Assembly (NCBI GenBank): GCA_964640385.1
Contig: CAZXFL010000007.1
Location: 38,576 to 102,575 of the forward strand
DNA: 64,000 nucleotides
Source of the DNA: JBBDIK01 sp964640385
GTDB lineage: Bacteria > Actinomycetota > UBA4738 > JBBDHU01
Direction: 5' to 3'
Both the position numbers and the translations under genes were made by a program. Below are positions 38,809 to 49,044 of this stretch, one piece after another. The first letter of the stretch is position 1; the number at the start of each line of letters is the position of its first letter. A model generated the notes under the pieces. That model saw only the letters and a program-made list of their open reading frames with translations, made no database searches and was not told the DNA's origin.

Positions 38809-40611
38809 CTATCTCGCCAGCAGGGAGTCGACGGCCACCGCGAGGAACAGCAGCCCCAGGTAGGAGATAGAGAACTTGAAGAGCTTCCACGCCGCCGTCT
38901 CCGAGTAGTGCCGCCAGAGTTGCAGACTCCGGTAGACGAACATGCCACCGAGCCCGACCGCGGCCACCAGGTAGACCGTCCCCATGTGTCCGACCGGGTA
39001 CAGGACCAGCGTCACCGCGAAGAGCCCGATCGAATACAGCAGGATCTGGCGGAGCGTCTCGCGTTGGCTCCGGACGACCGGCATCATCGGAACGCCGGCC
39101 GCCGCGTAGTCGCTCTTGAACCGCATCGCCAGTGCCCAGAAGTGCGGCGGGGTCCATACGAAGACGATCCCGAACAGCACGAGTGCGGGCATCTCGACCG
39201 TTCCGGTGACCGCGGCCCAGCCGACCAGGACGGGAACGGCGCCTGCCGCCCCGCCGATCACGATGTTCTGGTCGGTCGAGCGCTTGAGCCACAGGGTGTA
39301 GACGAAGACGTAGAAGGCCAGCGCCGCAAGTGCCAGCGTCGCCGCCAAGACGTTGACGGCGATCGACAGGAAGAAGAAGGAGAAGGCGCCCAGGATGAAT
39401 CCGAACCGAAGGGCGGCCTCGGGCGACAACTCGTGCCGCGGGAGAGGACGTCCGCGGGTTCGCCGCATGATCTCGTCGATATCACGGTCCAAGTAGCAGT
39501 TGATGGCGTTCGCGCCGGCCGCGGCGAGCGTTCCGCCGGCGAGGGTCGCAAACATGAGCCAGAAGGACGGGATCGCGCCGCCGGCCAGGATCATCGCGGG
39601 GATGGTCGTGATGAGCAGGAGGACGATGATGCGGGGCTTGGTGAGCTGCACGTACGCCGTGAGCGTCTCGCGGAGCGACGGCGGGTCGGCGGTCGGGGCG
39701 GTCGCGCGGTCGGTGGCGTCGTCCGTCTCGGCTCGCGACGGTGCGAGGCTCCGGGCGGCGGCCGCAAGCGCCACGAGCGTTGCCCAGATGAGCACCGAGC
39801 CTGCTACATGCAACACCACCCACAGCGGCGCCAGCCGGGTCCAGACGTTCGCGGCGCCGACCAGGATCTGCACGGCGAAGAGCTCGCCGGCCAGGGTCGA
39901 CAGGATGACCAAAGGCTTCGACCGGCGGGCCATCGTCCGCGCGCGGATCATCGTCCACAGGACCAGCAGGAGCGAGGTGGCGGCGAGTACCCGGTGCAGG
40001 AACATCGGGGTTGCGGCGCCGCCGAGCGTCGGGACGAGGCGCCCGTCCATCAGGGGCCAGTCCGTGAACGCGAGCCCGGCGTTCGAGGCACGAACGAACG
40101 TCCCGACGACCAAGAGCGCGCCGGTGACGCCGGCGGTTGCCAACGCGAGGCGGGCGAACGGGCCGCGACGGCCCCTCGGGCGTTCGGGGAGCAACGATGC
40201 AACGGCCAGGTAGACGACGTCGGCGACGAGCGCCATCGCGAGGGCGAAATGGACGGTGACCCACCAGGGGTCCAGTTCGGTGAGGACAACGACACCGCCG
40301 ATACCCGCTTGAGCGAGGACCAGCGGGAACGCGACGACGGCGGGCCAAAGGATCCGGGGGCTGCGCCGATGCTGAACCAGCGCCGCGATCAGGGCGGCCC
40401 CGATCAGGACGGTGACGACGACCACCATGAGCCGATGCGAGGACTCGATGTAGGACTGCAGGTTGGGATAGGGCAGCAGGCGGCCGGGGCCGCAGTGGGG
40501 CCAGTCGGAGCAGCCGAGGCCGGAACCTGACCCGCGAACGAGTCCGCCGACGCTGAACAGCAGGATCGTCGTGGCCGCGTTCGCGATCGTGAGCTTCTGG
40601 AAGCGAGTCAC
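38809..40611 (-). CDS. ctaAB: Fused heme A synthase and heme O synthase (CtaA-CtaB)
   Basis: A 600-residue fusion. Residues 1-290 are CtaA/Cox15 (heme O to heme A), with the paired cysteines of GLGCSDWPHCG (34 and 40) and the heme histidines in ESSHRL, VHFAL and FLHRVL. Residues 313-600 are CtaB/Cox10, protoheme IX farnesyltransferase: YVQLTKPRIIVLLL, then NCYLDRDID (Asn371, Asp375, Asp379) and WTPPHFWALAM. A ~20-residue polar linker joins them. Fusing the consecutive enzymes would channel heme O, which supplies the caa3 oxidase encoded nearby. GTG 40611 is supported by TACACT 8 nt upstream; longer in-frame starts are not conserved. Confidence 0.95.
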   Translation of the reverse strand: MTRFQKLTIANAATTILLFSVGGLVRGSGSGLGCSDWPHCGPGRLLPYPNLQSYIESSHRLMVVVVTVLIGAALIAALVQHRRSPRILWPAVVAFPLVLAQAGIGGVVVLTELDPWWVTVHFALAMALVADVVYLAVASLLPERPRGRRGPFARLALATAGVTGALLVVGTFVRASNAGLAFTDWPLMDGRLVPTLGGAATPMFLHRVLAATSLLLVLWTMIRARTMARRSKPLVILSTLAGELFAVQILVGAANVWTRLAPLWVVLHVAGSVLIWATLVALAAAARSLAPSRAETDDATDRATAPTADPPSLRETLTAYVQLTKPRIIVLLLITTIPAMILAGGAIPSFWLMFATLAGGTLAAAGANAINCYLDRDIDEIMRRTRGRPLPRHELSPEAALRFGFILGAFSFFFLSIAVNVLAATLALAALAFYVFVYTLWLKRSTDQNIVIGGAAGAVPVLVGWAAVTGTVEMPALVLFGIVFVWTPPHFWALAMRFKSDYAAAGVPMMPVVRSQRETLRQILLYSIGLFAVTLVLYPVGHMGTVYLVAAVGLGGMFVYRSLQLWRHYSETAAWKLFKFSISYLGLLFLAVAVDSLLAR

Positions 40612-40619
40612 AGCCTCCG

Positions 40620-40625
40620 AGTGTA
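40620..40625 (-). promoter_or_regulatory. -10 box of ctaAB, leaderless arrangement
   Basis: TACACT reads toward ctaAB with 8 nt to the GTG at 40611. Confidence 0.5.
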
Positions 40626-40758
40626 TCGAGGGGTTCGCGCTTGCTTCTCGGGACACTGCCCACGGACCGGCCGCCGCGGCCTGGACCACCTGGGCGCTTG
40701 GTCCCATCCGGCGGACCCGAGGCCTTCCGTGCCTGAGACGATGGCTCCCGGGCACGGT

Positions 40759-40788
40759 TTGTGAAAACCTTCACAAGCTCGGTACGCT
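40759..40788 (+). promoter_or_regulatory. Perfect Rex operator overlapping the nuo-1 promoter
   Basis: 40759-40776 reads TTGTGAAAACCTTCACAA, an exact match to TTGTGAA-N4-TTCACAA. Its left half serves as -35 (TTGTGA) and TACGCT follows 18 nt later as -10, the same geometry as at rex itself. Rex should therefore repress the geranylgeranyl reductase-nuoA-N operon when NADH is scarce. Confidence 0.92.
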
Positions 40789-40826
40789 GGCCGGTGCATG
40801 TCGGCGGGAACGGAGGAGAGAGGGCA

Positions 40827-42074
40827 GTGACGACCGAAGTCGACGTCTTGGTCGTCGGTGCCGGCCCAGGTGGTTCGGCGGCTGCCTACCACCTCGCGCG
40901 GCACGGTGTGGACGTGCTCCTCGTGGACAAGGGCCGCTTCCCGCGCGAGAAGGTCTGCGGCGATGGGTTCACGCCTCGGGGCGTTCGCGCGATGCAGGAC
41001 CTCGGTGTCGATCCGACGGAGCCGGGCTTCACACGGATCGACGGGCTGCGCGTGTATCGCGGTTCGCGACCGCTGCTGGAACTTCGCTGGCCCGATCTGA
41101 ACGACTTTCCCGCCTACGGCGTCGTCCGGACCCGCCACGACTTCGACGACCTGCTCGTCCAGCGCGCGGTCAAGGCCGGCGCGGTGCTCTGGGAGGAGAC
41201 CGAAGCGCTCGGCCCGATCATCGATGGCGGTTGGGTGACCGGCGCCAACGTGCGCCGCGACCGCGACCCCGACGCAGAACCGGAGACCGTCCGCGCGAAA
41301 GTCGTCATCGCCGCCGACGGTGCCTCATCGCGGTTCGGCGGCCAGGCCGGCGTCGAGCGGGACGGGACCCGGCCGCTCGGGATCGCCGCGCGGCGCTACT
41401 ACACCACTACGCGTGACATCGGTCCCTGGTTCGAGTCCTGGCTCGAGATGCAGGACGACGAGGGCCGCAGTTTCCCGGGGTACGGGTGGATCTTCCCGGT
41501 CGGTGAGGGCCGGATGAACGTCGGCGCCGGACTGCTCAACACGTTCGTCGGCTTCAAGGATCTGTCCGCGAAACGGGTGTTCGACGTGTTCGGCGGGATG
41601 CTCTCGCCCGAGTTCGAGGTGACGCCCGAGCACGAGGACGGCCCGGTGCTCTCCGGGCCGCTCCCGATGGGGTTCAACCGCCGGCCGTCCGCGCAGCCGG
41701 GCCTGCTGCTCGTCGGGGACGCCGGGGGCGTGGTGAACCCGTTCAACGGCGAGGGCATCGCGTTCGCTATGGATACCGGCAAACTGGCGGCGGAGCTGGT
41801 GTACGGCTCGCTGGCGACCGGCCGCCAGGGGCTCGCGCAGATCTACCCCGCGATGCTGCAGAAGCAGTACGGCCAGTACTACTGGATCGGCCGCAAGTTC
41901 GTCGGTGCGCTCGGCCACCCCGAGATCATGCGGTTCGCGACGCGCTACGGCCTTCCGCGGCGCGGAGTGATGAAGTTCCTCCTCAAGCTGATGACCGGCC
42001 TGACGGACGGCAAGGAAGGCGACTGGCAGGACCGGCTGCTGCACGTCCTCGAACGGATCGCGCCGGCGGCATGA
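40827..42074 (+). CDS. Geranylgeranyl reductase-family FAD protein
   Basis: A 415-residue flavoprotein that likely saturates double bonds in the isoprenoid tail of menaquinone (MenJ/GGR family). The FAD motif is VVGAGPGGSAAAYHLARHG, followed by REKVCGDGF (the family's catalytic Cys loop) and GDAGGVVNPFNGEGIAFAM near residue 302. A GGAGGAGAGAGGG ribosome binding site precedes the GTG at 40827; an in-frame GTG at 40761 lies inside the Rex operator and is rejected. It overlaps nuoA by 4 nt; the same gene order is known from Streptomyces. Confidence 0.9.
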   Translation: MTTEVDVLVVGAGPGGSAAAYHLARHGVDVLLVDKGRFPREKVCGDGFTPRGVRAMQDLGVDPTEPGFTRIDGLRVYRGSRPLLELRWPDLNDFPAYGVVRTRHDFDDLLVQRAVKAGAVLWEETEALGPIIDGGWVTGANVRRDRDPDAEPETVRAKVVIAADGASSRFGGQAGVERDGTRPLGIAARRYYTTTRDIGPWFESWLEMQDDEGRSFPGYGWIFPVGEGRMNVGAGLLNTFVGFKDLSAKRVFDVFGGMLSPEFEVTPEHEDGPVLSGPLPMGFNRRPSAQPGLLLVGDAGGVVNPFNGEGIAFAMDTGKLAAELVYGSLATGRQGLAQIYPAMLQKQYGQYYWIGRKFVGALGHPEIMRFATRYGLPRRGVMKFLLKLMTGLTDGKEGDWQDRLLHVLERIAPAA

Positions 42075-42524
42075 TCGCGCAGGAGCAAGCGGCCTCGTTG
42101 GGGGAGTACCTCCCCATCGTGCTGATGGCCCTGCTGGCCGGTGCATTCGCGGTCGCCTCGTTCGTGGTCTCGTCCTGGCTCCGCCCGCACAAGCCCAACC
42201 CCGCGAAGCGCTCGCCGTACGAGTGTGGCATCGTTCCCGAGCACATGCCGCGAACCGAGCGGTTCCCGGTGAAGTTCTACGTCGTCGCGATGCTGTTCAT
42301 CATCTTCGACATCGAGACGATCTTCCTGTTCCCGTGGGCGGTGGCGTTCCGTGGGCTCGGGTTGTTCGGCTTGATCGAGATGGTCATCTTCATCGCGCTG
42401 GTCTTCGTCGCCTACGTCTACGTGTGGAAACGAGGCGGCCTGGACTGGGAAGAGGTCTCGGTGCGCGAACGGCGAGCCTCGGCCGCGGTCGACCGCGAGG
42501 TCCGGATCCGACGGGAGGTGACCC

Positions 42525-42535
<11 letters not shown>
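42071..42535 (+). CDS. nuoA: NADH-quinone oxidoreductase subunit A (cluster 1)
   Basis: A 154-residue three-helix membrane subunit near the quinone channel. The conserved loop SPYECGIVPEHMPRTERFPVKFY carries the Cys and Glu typical of NuoA; helices 2 and 3 follow (IIFDIETIFLFPWAVAF). A charged ~35-residue C-terminal tail is longer than usual. Its start overlaps the geranylgeranyl reductase stop and its end overlaps nuoB by 11 nt. Confidence 0.94.
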
Positions 42536-43051
<516 letters not shown>

Positions 43052-43055
<4 letters not shown>

Positions 43056-43558
43056 GCACCGAGCAGGTCGCGGCGCGATTGGAGCAGGAGCAGTACATCG
43101 ACACGCTCGTCGCCCGGGGTGAGGTCACGACGATCGTCGAGCCCGGGGGTTTGATCGAGACCCTGGCGTGGCTCCGCGACGAGGACGACCTGTCCTTCGA
43201 TTCGCTGTCCGACATCACGTGTACGGACTGGCCGAAGCGCGAACCTCGGTTCTGGCTCGCCTACCACCTCTACTCCAGCAAACACCGGCACCGCGTCCGG
43301 CTGAAGGTGGGCTTGCCCGCCGAGGGCCCGGCCGCTCCGACCGCCACCAGGGCCTTCCCCGCCGCGGCGTGGATGGAGCGGGAGGTCTTCGACATGATGG
43401 GCGTCACGTTCGACGGCCATCCCGACCTGCATCGGATCCTCATGCCCGAGGACTGGGAGGGCTACCCCCAGCGCAAGACCGAGAGCCTAGGCGGCGTGCC
43501 GACGCGCTACAAGGGCGCCTTCATTCCCCCCGTCGACGAGCGGATCGGTGAGGCATGA
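43052..43558 (+). CDS. nuoC: NADH-quinone oxidoreductase subunit C (cluster 1)
   Basis: A 168-residue peripheral-arm subunit (30-kDa type), separate from NuoD. The signature is AAWMEREVFDMMGVTFDGHPDLHRILMPEDWEG, here split as WMEREVFDMMG and HPDLHRILMPEDW, with YPQRKTE after it. It packs against NuoD near the quinone site. Confidence 0.95.
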
Positions 43559-44811
43559 GCGACGACGCCGACCTGATCTCACGGGAGCCCGAACTGGTCG
43601 AAGAGACCATGGTCATCAACATGGGGCCGCAGCATCCGTCGACGCACGGGGTGTTGCGGATGGTCCTCGAACTCGACGGCGAGACGGTCGTCTCGTGCAA
43701 GCCGGTGATCGGCTACCTGCACACCGGGATCGAGAAGAATACCGAATACCGGAGCTGGCAGCAGGGCGTGACGTTCGTGACCCGGGCGGACTACCTCTCG
43801 CCGTTCTTCAACGAGCACGCGTACTGTCTGGCGGTCGAGCGCCTGCTCGGGATCGAGGCGCCGCCGCGCGCCGAGTGGATCCGGGTGATGGTCTCGGAGA
43901 TGAATCGGATCGCGTCGCACCTCGTGTGGCTGGCGACCAGCGGGATGGAACTCGGTGCCGTCTCGGTCATGCTCTACGGCTTCCGCGAACGCGAAACCAT
44001 CCTGGAGATCTTCGAGATGATCACCGGGCTGCGGATGAACCACGCGTACCTGCGCGTCGGCGGCCTGGCGATGGACCTGCCCCCCGGCGCCGAGGACAAG
44101 ATCCGCGCGTTCCTCAAGCTGATGCCCGAGCGCATCGGCGAGTACGAGGGGCTGCTTTCGAAGAACCCGATCTGGCTCGAGCGCAACGAGGGCGTCGGTG
44201 TGATGTCCAAGGAGACCGCGCTCGCCTATGGGGTCACCGGTCCTGCGGCGCGTGCGTCCGGCATCACCAAGGACGTCCGCAAGGACGAGCCGTACGGGGC
44301 CTACGGAGAGTTCGACTTCGATGTGCCGGTCGCGACGGAGGGTGACTGCTACGCGCGCTACGCGATCCGCATCGAGGAGATGAAGGAGTCGCTGAAGATC
44401 ATCGAACAGACGCTGGACGGGCTGCCCGGCGGTGACGTCATGGTCCAGGACCCGAAGGTGAAGTGGCCGGCGGTGCTGGAGGTCGGCCCCGACGGTATCG
44501 GCAACTCCGAGGCATACGTGAGGCACATCATGGACGAGTCGATGGAGGCCCTCATCCACCACTTCAAGATGGTGACCGAAGGCTTCGCGGTTCCGGCCGG
44601 CGAGGTGTACCAGCCGGTGGAGTCGCCTCGCGGCGAGCTGGCGATGTACGTCGTCTCCGACGGCGAGCACCGGCCGTACCGGGTACACATACGCGACCCG
44701 AGCTTCGTGAACCTGCAGGTGCTCCCGGAGATCATCGGCGGCGGGCTCGTCGCCGACACGATCGCCTGCGTCGCGTCGCTAGACCCGGTTATGGGCGGGG
44801 TGGATCGCTGA
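43555..44811 (+). CDS. nuoD: NADH-quinone oxidoreductase subunit D (cluster 1)
   Basis: A 418-residue 49-kDa subunit that forms the quinone site with NuoB. Signature segments are NMGPQHPSTHGVLR with the quinone-binding His, IGYLHTGIEKN, DYLSPFFNEHAYC and a C-terminal ASLDPVMGGVDR. This is the only NuoD in the window; the second nuo cluster has none, so it may serve both complexes. Confidence 0.97.
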   Translation: MSDDADLISREPELVEETMVINMGPQHPSTHGVLRMVLELDGETVVSCKPVIGYLHTGIEKNTEYRSWQQGVTFVTRADYLSPFFNEHAYCLAVERLLGIEAPPRAEWIRVMVSEMNRIASHLVWLATSGMELGAVSVMLYGFRERETILEIFEMITGLRMNHAYLRVGGLAMDLPPGAEDKIRAFLKLMPERIGEYEGLLSKNPIWLERNEGVGVMSKETALAYGVTGPAARASGITKDVRKDEPYGAYGEFDFDVPVATEGDCYARYAIRIEEMKESLKIIEQTLDGLPGGDVMVQDPKVKWPAVLEVGPDGIGNSEAYVRHIMDESMEALIHHFKMVTEGFAVPAGEVYQPVESPRGELAMYVVSDGEHRPYRVHIRDPSFVNLQVLPEIIGGGLVADTIACVASLDPVMGGVDR

Positions 44812-45386
44812 TGGCGCCGGTGCTCACCCCGGAACTGCGCGATGAGGCCGAGCGCGTCAAGGCACGCTACCCTCGCGAGCGTTCGGCGATCATGCCCCTG
44901 CTGTACCTGGTGCAGTCGGTCGAAGGTCACGTATCGCGCGAGGGGTTGAGGGAGGTTGCGGAACTGCTCGGCATCACGACCGCCGAGACCGAGGCCGTCG
45001 CGACCTTCTACACGATGTTCCGGACCGGACCGACCGGCACGCACCTGATTTCGGTGTGCACGAACCTGTCCTGCAAGCTGCGGGGCGGCGACGAGCTGTA
45101 CGAGGACGCCAAGCGGGCGCTCGGCCCCGGGTGTGAGGGTGTCACCGAGGACGGGATGTTCACGCTCCACGAGGAGGAGTGCCTCGGTGCGTGCGAGACG
45201 GCGCCGGTCGTGCAGGTGAACTTCGTGAACTACGACAACGCGACGCCGGAACTGGTGGCCGAGATCGCCGAGAAGTTGCGGGCCGGCGAGCAGCCGCCCC
45301 CGCCGTCGCGCGGTGACCTGCCGGCCGACCTGCGTGCGGCCTCGCGGCTGCTCGCAGGCCTCGAAGCCGAGGAGGTTGCGACGTGA
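44811..45386 (+). CDS. nuoE: NADH-quinone oxidoreductase subunit E (cluster 1)
   Basis: A 191-residue thioredoxin-like subunit with the [2Fe-2S] cluster N1a ligands Cys83, Cys88, Cys124 and Cys128 (CTNLSC; ECLGAC). With NuoF it forms the NADH-oxidising tip. A ~40-residue Pro-rich tail follows the core. Its ATG shares a base with the nuoD stop (TGATG). Confidence 0.95.
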   Translation: MAPVLTPELRDEAERVKARYPRERSAIMPLLYLVQSVEGHVSREGLREVAELLGITTAETEAVATFYTMFRTGPTGTHLISVCTNLSCKLRGGDELYEDAKRALGPGCEGVTEDGMFTLHEEECLGACETAPVVQVNFVNYDNATPELVAEIAEKLRAGEQPPPPSRGDLPADLRAASRLLAGLEAEEVAT

Positions 45387-46684
45387 CGGACTTCCCGCGG
45401 ATCATCACCGCTCGATGGGCCGAACCGCATCTTCCCGTCTCGCTCGACCGGTATCTCGAGACGGGTGGCTACGCGGGGCTGCGGAAGGCGCTGGCGATGC
45501 AGCCCGGCGAAGTCATCGAGACGGTCAAAGAGTCGGGCCTGCGCGGCCGCGGAGGCGCCGGGTTCCCGACCGGGACCAAATGGTCGTTCGTGCCGCAGGA
45601 CACCGGCAAGCCGACCTACGTTGTCGTCAACTTCGACGAATCCGAGCCGGGCACGTCGAACAACCGCGAGCTGGTCGAACACGATCCGCACCAGCTGATC
45701 GAGGGCGCCGCGATCGCCGCCTACGCGGTCGGGTGCCACACGGTGTTCATCTACTGCCGGGGCGAGTTCCTCTATCCGGGCGCAGTTCTGACGCATGCTC
45801 TTCGCGAGGCCTACGAGGGCGGAATCCTCGGGTCCGGGATCGCGGGGAGTGACTACCACCTGGACATGGTCATGCACCGCGGCGCGGGCGCCTACATCTG
45901 CGGCGAGGAGACCGCGCAGCTGGAATCGCTGGAGGGGTTCCGCGGTCAGCCGCGCCTGCGGCCGCCGTTCCCTGCGATCGAAGGGCTGTACGCCTCGCCG
46001 ACGGTGATCAACAACGTCGAGACGCTCTCGAATGTCCCGCACATCATCGACAAAGGATCGAAGTGGTTCACGTCGATCGGAACCGAGAAGTCGCCCGGGA
46101 CCAAGATGTTCACCGTTTCCGGGAAGGTCGAGCGCCCCGGCAACTTCGAGGCACCGATGGGCACCACGGCACGGGTGCTGATCGAGGAGCTGGCCGGCGG
46201 CGTCCTTGACGGCAAGGCGCTGAAGGCCTGGACGCCGGGCGGCTCGTCCACACCCTTGCTGACCGACGCCCACATCGACCTGCCGATGGATTTCGAGGAC
46301 GTGATGGACGCGGGTTCGCTCCTGGGAACCGCCGCCCTGATGATCATGGACGAACGCGACTGCGTCGTGGACGCGACGCTGCGCATGTCGAAGTTCTACG
46401 CCCACGAATCCTGCGGCAAGTGCACGACGTGCCGCGAGGGCAGCTGGTGGATCACCCGGATACTCGAGCGCATCGAGAACGGGGCAGGCCGCGACGAGGA
46501 CCTCGATCTGCTCGACAGCGTGGCGGGCAACCAGCTGTTCAAGGGATTCTGCGCGCTGGTCGACGGGGCCGTTTCACCCGTGGCGTCCTCGTTGCAGTAC
46601 TTCCGCGACGAGTACGCCGAGCACGTACGGCTCGGCGGCTGTCCGTTCCGCGTCGCGGCGGTTCCGGCGGAGGTGGGCGCGTGA
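45383..46684 (+). CDS. nuoF: NADH-quinone oxidoreductase subunit F (cluster 1)
   Basis: A 433-residue NADH- and FMN-binding subunit. The glycine-rich NADH loop is LRGRGGAGFPTGTKW (53-67); the FMN segment YVVVNFDESEPGT and the ICGEETAQLESLEG stretch follow. Cluster N3 ligands begin at SCGKCTTCREG (Cys344, 347, 350) with the fourth Cys in KGFCAL. It accepts hydride from NADH. GTGA overlap with nuoE. Confidence 0.96.
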   Translation: MTDFPRIITARWAEPHLPVSLDRYLETGGYAGLRKALAMQPGEVIETVKESGLRGRGGAGFPTGTKWSFVPQDTGKPTYVVVNFDESEPGTSNNRELVEHDPHQLIEGAAIAAYAVGCHTVFIYCRGEFLYPGAVLTHALREAYEGGILGSGIAGSDYHLDMVMHRGAGAYICGEETAQLESLEGFRGQPRLRPPFPAIEGLYASPTVINNVETLSNVPHIIDKGSKWFTSIGTEKSPGTKMFTVSGKVERPGNFEAPMGTTARVLIEELAGGVLDGKALKAWTPGGSSTPLLTDAHIDLPMDFEDVMDAGSLLGTAALMIMDERDCVVDATLRMSKFYAHESCGKCTTCREGSWWITRILERIENGAGRDEDLDLLDSVAGNQLFKGFCALVDGAVSPVASSLQYFRDEYAEHVRLGGCPFRVAAVPAEVGA

Positions 46685-49044
46685 GCGAGACGGTCACCCT
46701 CACGATCGACGGCAAGGAGGTCACGGTCCCGAAAGGAACGCTGATCATCCGCGCCGCGGAGCAGCTCGGCGTCGAGATCCCGCGGTTCTGCGATCATCCG
46801 CTGCTGGATCCCGCCGGCGCGTGCCGGCAATGTCTGGTCGAGGTCGAGGGCCAGCGCAAGATGCTGACCTCGTGCACCGCGACCGTAACCGACGGCATGG
46901 TCGTCAAGACCCAGAACACCAGCGAGGAGGCCCGCAGCTCGCAGGTCGCGAACCTGGAGTTCCTCCTGTTGAACCACCCGCTGGATTGTCCGGTCTGCGA
47001 CCGGGGCGGCGAGTGTCCGTTGCAGGATCAGGCGCTGGAGTTCGGTCCGGGCCGAAGCCGGTTCATCGAGGCAAAGCGCACCTATCCCAAGCCTATCTCG
47101 CTCTCGCCGCTGGTCGCGCTGGATCGGGAGCGGTGCGTGCTATGCGCCCGATGCACGCGGTTCTGCGACGAGATCTCCGGCGACCGGCAGATCGAGCTGT
47201 TCGACCGGGGTGCGGAGCAGCAGGTCGCGATCGCGCAGGGCGAGGAGTTCGACTCTCCGTTCTCGGGGAACACGATCCAGATCTGCCCGGTGGGCGCGCT
47301 GACCGCCACGACCTACCGTTTCGCGGCGCGCCCCTTCGATCTGAAGCACGTGGATTCGGTCTGTCCGCACTGCTCGGCCGGATGCAACATCCGGGTCGAC
47401 GCGCGCCGCAGCCGCGTGGTCCGGCACCTCGCCCGCGACAACGACGAGGTGAACGAGGCGTGGATCTGCGACAAGGGACGCTTCGCGTTCCGCTTCCCGG
47501 ACGCGGAGGACCGGATCGTGACGCCGCTCGTCCGCGGCAAGGGACTTGAGCCGGTGTCGTTCGGGGAGGCGTTCGACTGGATCGCGAAGGAACTCGCCGG
47601 CAAGAAAGTCGGGTTCCTCACGGGCGGACGGCTGCGAGACGAGGACTACTACGCTCTGAGCAAGCTCGCGCGGACGGTCTTCGGAACGAACGACATCGAT
47701 CACCGTCGCCACGCGCGGGGCGGGTCGGCCGAGTTCTTGGCCGCATCCGGCGCGCTCGACGTTACCTACCAGGACGTCGAGAACGCGAAGGTCATCGTGG
47801 TGGTCGGTCTCGACACGGAGCAGGAGGCGCCGATCCTGCACCTGCGGATCCGCAAGGCGGTACGCAAACACGGCGCGAAGGTGTTCGTCGTGCATCCGCG
47901 GCGAACGAGGCTGTGGGACGTTGCCGAGCACCTGCCCTGCGTTCCCGGAGGCGAGTCTGCGGTGATGTCGGGCCATGCTGGCCTGAACCAAGCGCTCGAA
48001 CGCGTCGCCGAGGGTGCGATCGTGATCGGTGGCGAGAGCCTCGGAGATCAGGCGGGCCTGGCGGATGCCGTCCTGGCATTCGCGGCCGAGCGGCATGCTC
48101 GGTATGCGCACGTCACGCGGCGCGCGAACGACCGCGGAGCGCTTCGAGCCGGCGTTCATCCGGGGCTCTTGCCCGGCGGGCGGCTGGTGGGGGGTCGCGA
48201 GACGGCTGAGATCGAGGCCGTGTGGGGACCCCTTCCGGCTGAGCCGGGCCGTGGGTTCGGCGCGATCCTCGAGGCGGCGGCGAACCGGGAGATCGATGGG
48301 TTGCTCCTGGTCGGCGTCGACCCGCTCCGTGATTTCCCCGATGCGGAGCTCGCTCGTCGCGCGATGGAGAACGTACGTACCTACATCGCACAGGACATCG
48401 CACTCGGAGGCCACGATCTGTTCGCGGACGTGATGCTCCCGGCGGCGTCGTTCATCGAGACCGAGGGTCACTTCACTACCTGGGAGGGGCGCGGCCAGCG
48501 CATCCGGCCGGTGCGTGGGCCGATCGGGAGTTCGCGGCCGGACTGGGAGATCTTCACCGGCCTTGCCGAGGCGATGGGCGGGTCCCTCGGATTCAGCACG
48601 CTCGAGGAACTCCAGGAGGAGATGGGCGGCCTGCTACGTCCGCGCGACGCGGACGGCGCGACGGCGCCCGACCCTTCCGCCGTTCCGCCGGCAACTGAGG
48701 GTTTGACCCTCGTCACGTATCCGTTGCTCGTGGACGATGGCCGGCTCTCGGTCGACGCATCCGAACTGAGATCCGCACAGGAGCAGGAGGCGTTCGCAGA
48801 ACTTCACCCGGACGACGCGGCCGGGGCCGGCGTCGAGAGCGGCGGGATGGTTCGGCTGCGGACCGAGGCCGGTGAGGCCGTCGTGCCGGCTCGCGTAACG
48901 CTGCACATCTCCAGGGGCGCCGTGTTCGTGCCGTTCAACAACCCGGGGCTGCAAGCGAACACGCTGCTCTCGGGCAGCTTCACGACGAGCGTCACCATCG
49001 AGGCGGCCGTCCCTACCGACGCAGCTGCGGGAGAGGAAAGCTGA
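46681..49044 (+). CDS. nuoG: NADH-quinone oxidoreductase subunit G (cluster 1)
   Basis: A 787-residue iron-sulfur subunit. Ligands visible: [2Fe-2S] Cys37/48/51/65; HCCC-type [4Fe-4S] His99/Cys103/106/112; a second [4Fe-4S] Cys152/155/158/202; and an extra CPHCSAGC set (228-235, fourth Cys near 263), the N7-type cluster found in only some bacteria. The C-terminal two thirds are a molybdopterin-oxidoreductase-like domain without evident cofactor. GTG start overlapping nuoF. Confidence 0.95.
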   Translation: MSETVTLTIDGKEVTVPKGTLIIRAAEQLGVEIPRFCDHPLLDPAGACRQCLVEVEGQRKMLTSCTATVTDGMVVKTQNTSEEARSSQVANLEFLLLNHPLDCPVCDRGGECPLQDQALEFGPGRSRFIEAKRTYPKPISLSPLVALDRERCVLCARCTRFCDEISGDRQIELFDRGAEQQVAIAQGEEFDSPFSGNTIQICPVGALTATTYRFAARPFDLKHVDSVCPHCSAGCNIRVDARRSRVVRHLARDNDEVNEAWICDKGRFAFRFPDAEDRIVTPLVRGKGLEPVSFGEAFDWIAKELAGKKVGFLTGGRLRDEDYYALSKLARTVFGTNDIDHRRHARGGSAEFLAASGALDVTYQDVENAKVIVVVGLDTEQEAPILHLRIRKAVRKHGAKVFVVHPRRTRLWDVAEHLPCVPGGESAVMSGHAGLNQALERVAEGAIVIGGESLGDQAGLADAVLAFAAERHARYAHVTRRANDRGALRAGVHPGLLPGGRLVGGRETAEIEAVWGPLPAEPGRGFGAILEAAANREIDGLLLVGVDPLRDFPDAELARRAMENVRTYIAQDIALGGHDLFADVMLPAASFIETEGHFTTWEGRGQRIRPVRGPIGSSRPDWEIFTGLAEAMGGSLGFSTLEELQEEMGGLLRPRDADGATAPDPSAVPPATEGLTLVTYPLLVDDGRLSVDASELRSAQEQEAFAELHPDDAAGAGVESGGMVRLRTEAGEAVVPARVTLHISRGAVFVPFNNPGLQANTLLSGSFTTSVTIEAAVPTDAAAGEES

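Noticed and set aside
38362..40530. A 722-codon open frame on the plus strand
   Set aside because: It is antisense to ctaAB, Arg/Gly/Asp-rich without membrane helices or motifs, and arises from high-GC codon use of the real gene.
40761..40826. In-frame GTG inside the Rex operator as start of the geranylgeranyl reductase
   Set aside because: The added residues are unconserved, they overlap the operator and -10 box, and GTG 40827 has a strong ribosome binding site.
43555..44811. Possibility that nuo-1 and nuo-2 are a recent duplication
   Set aside because: Paralogous subunits differ throughout in length, loops and overlaps, so the clusters are old and functionally distinct.
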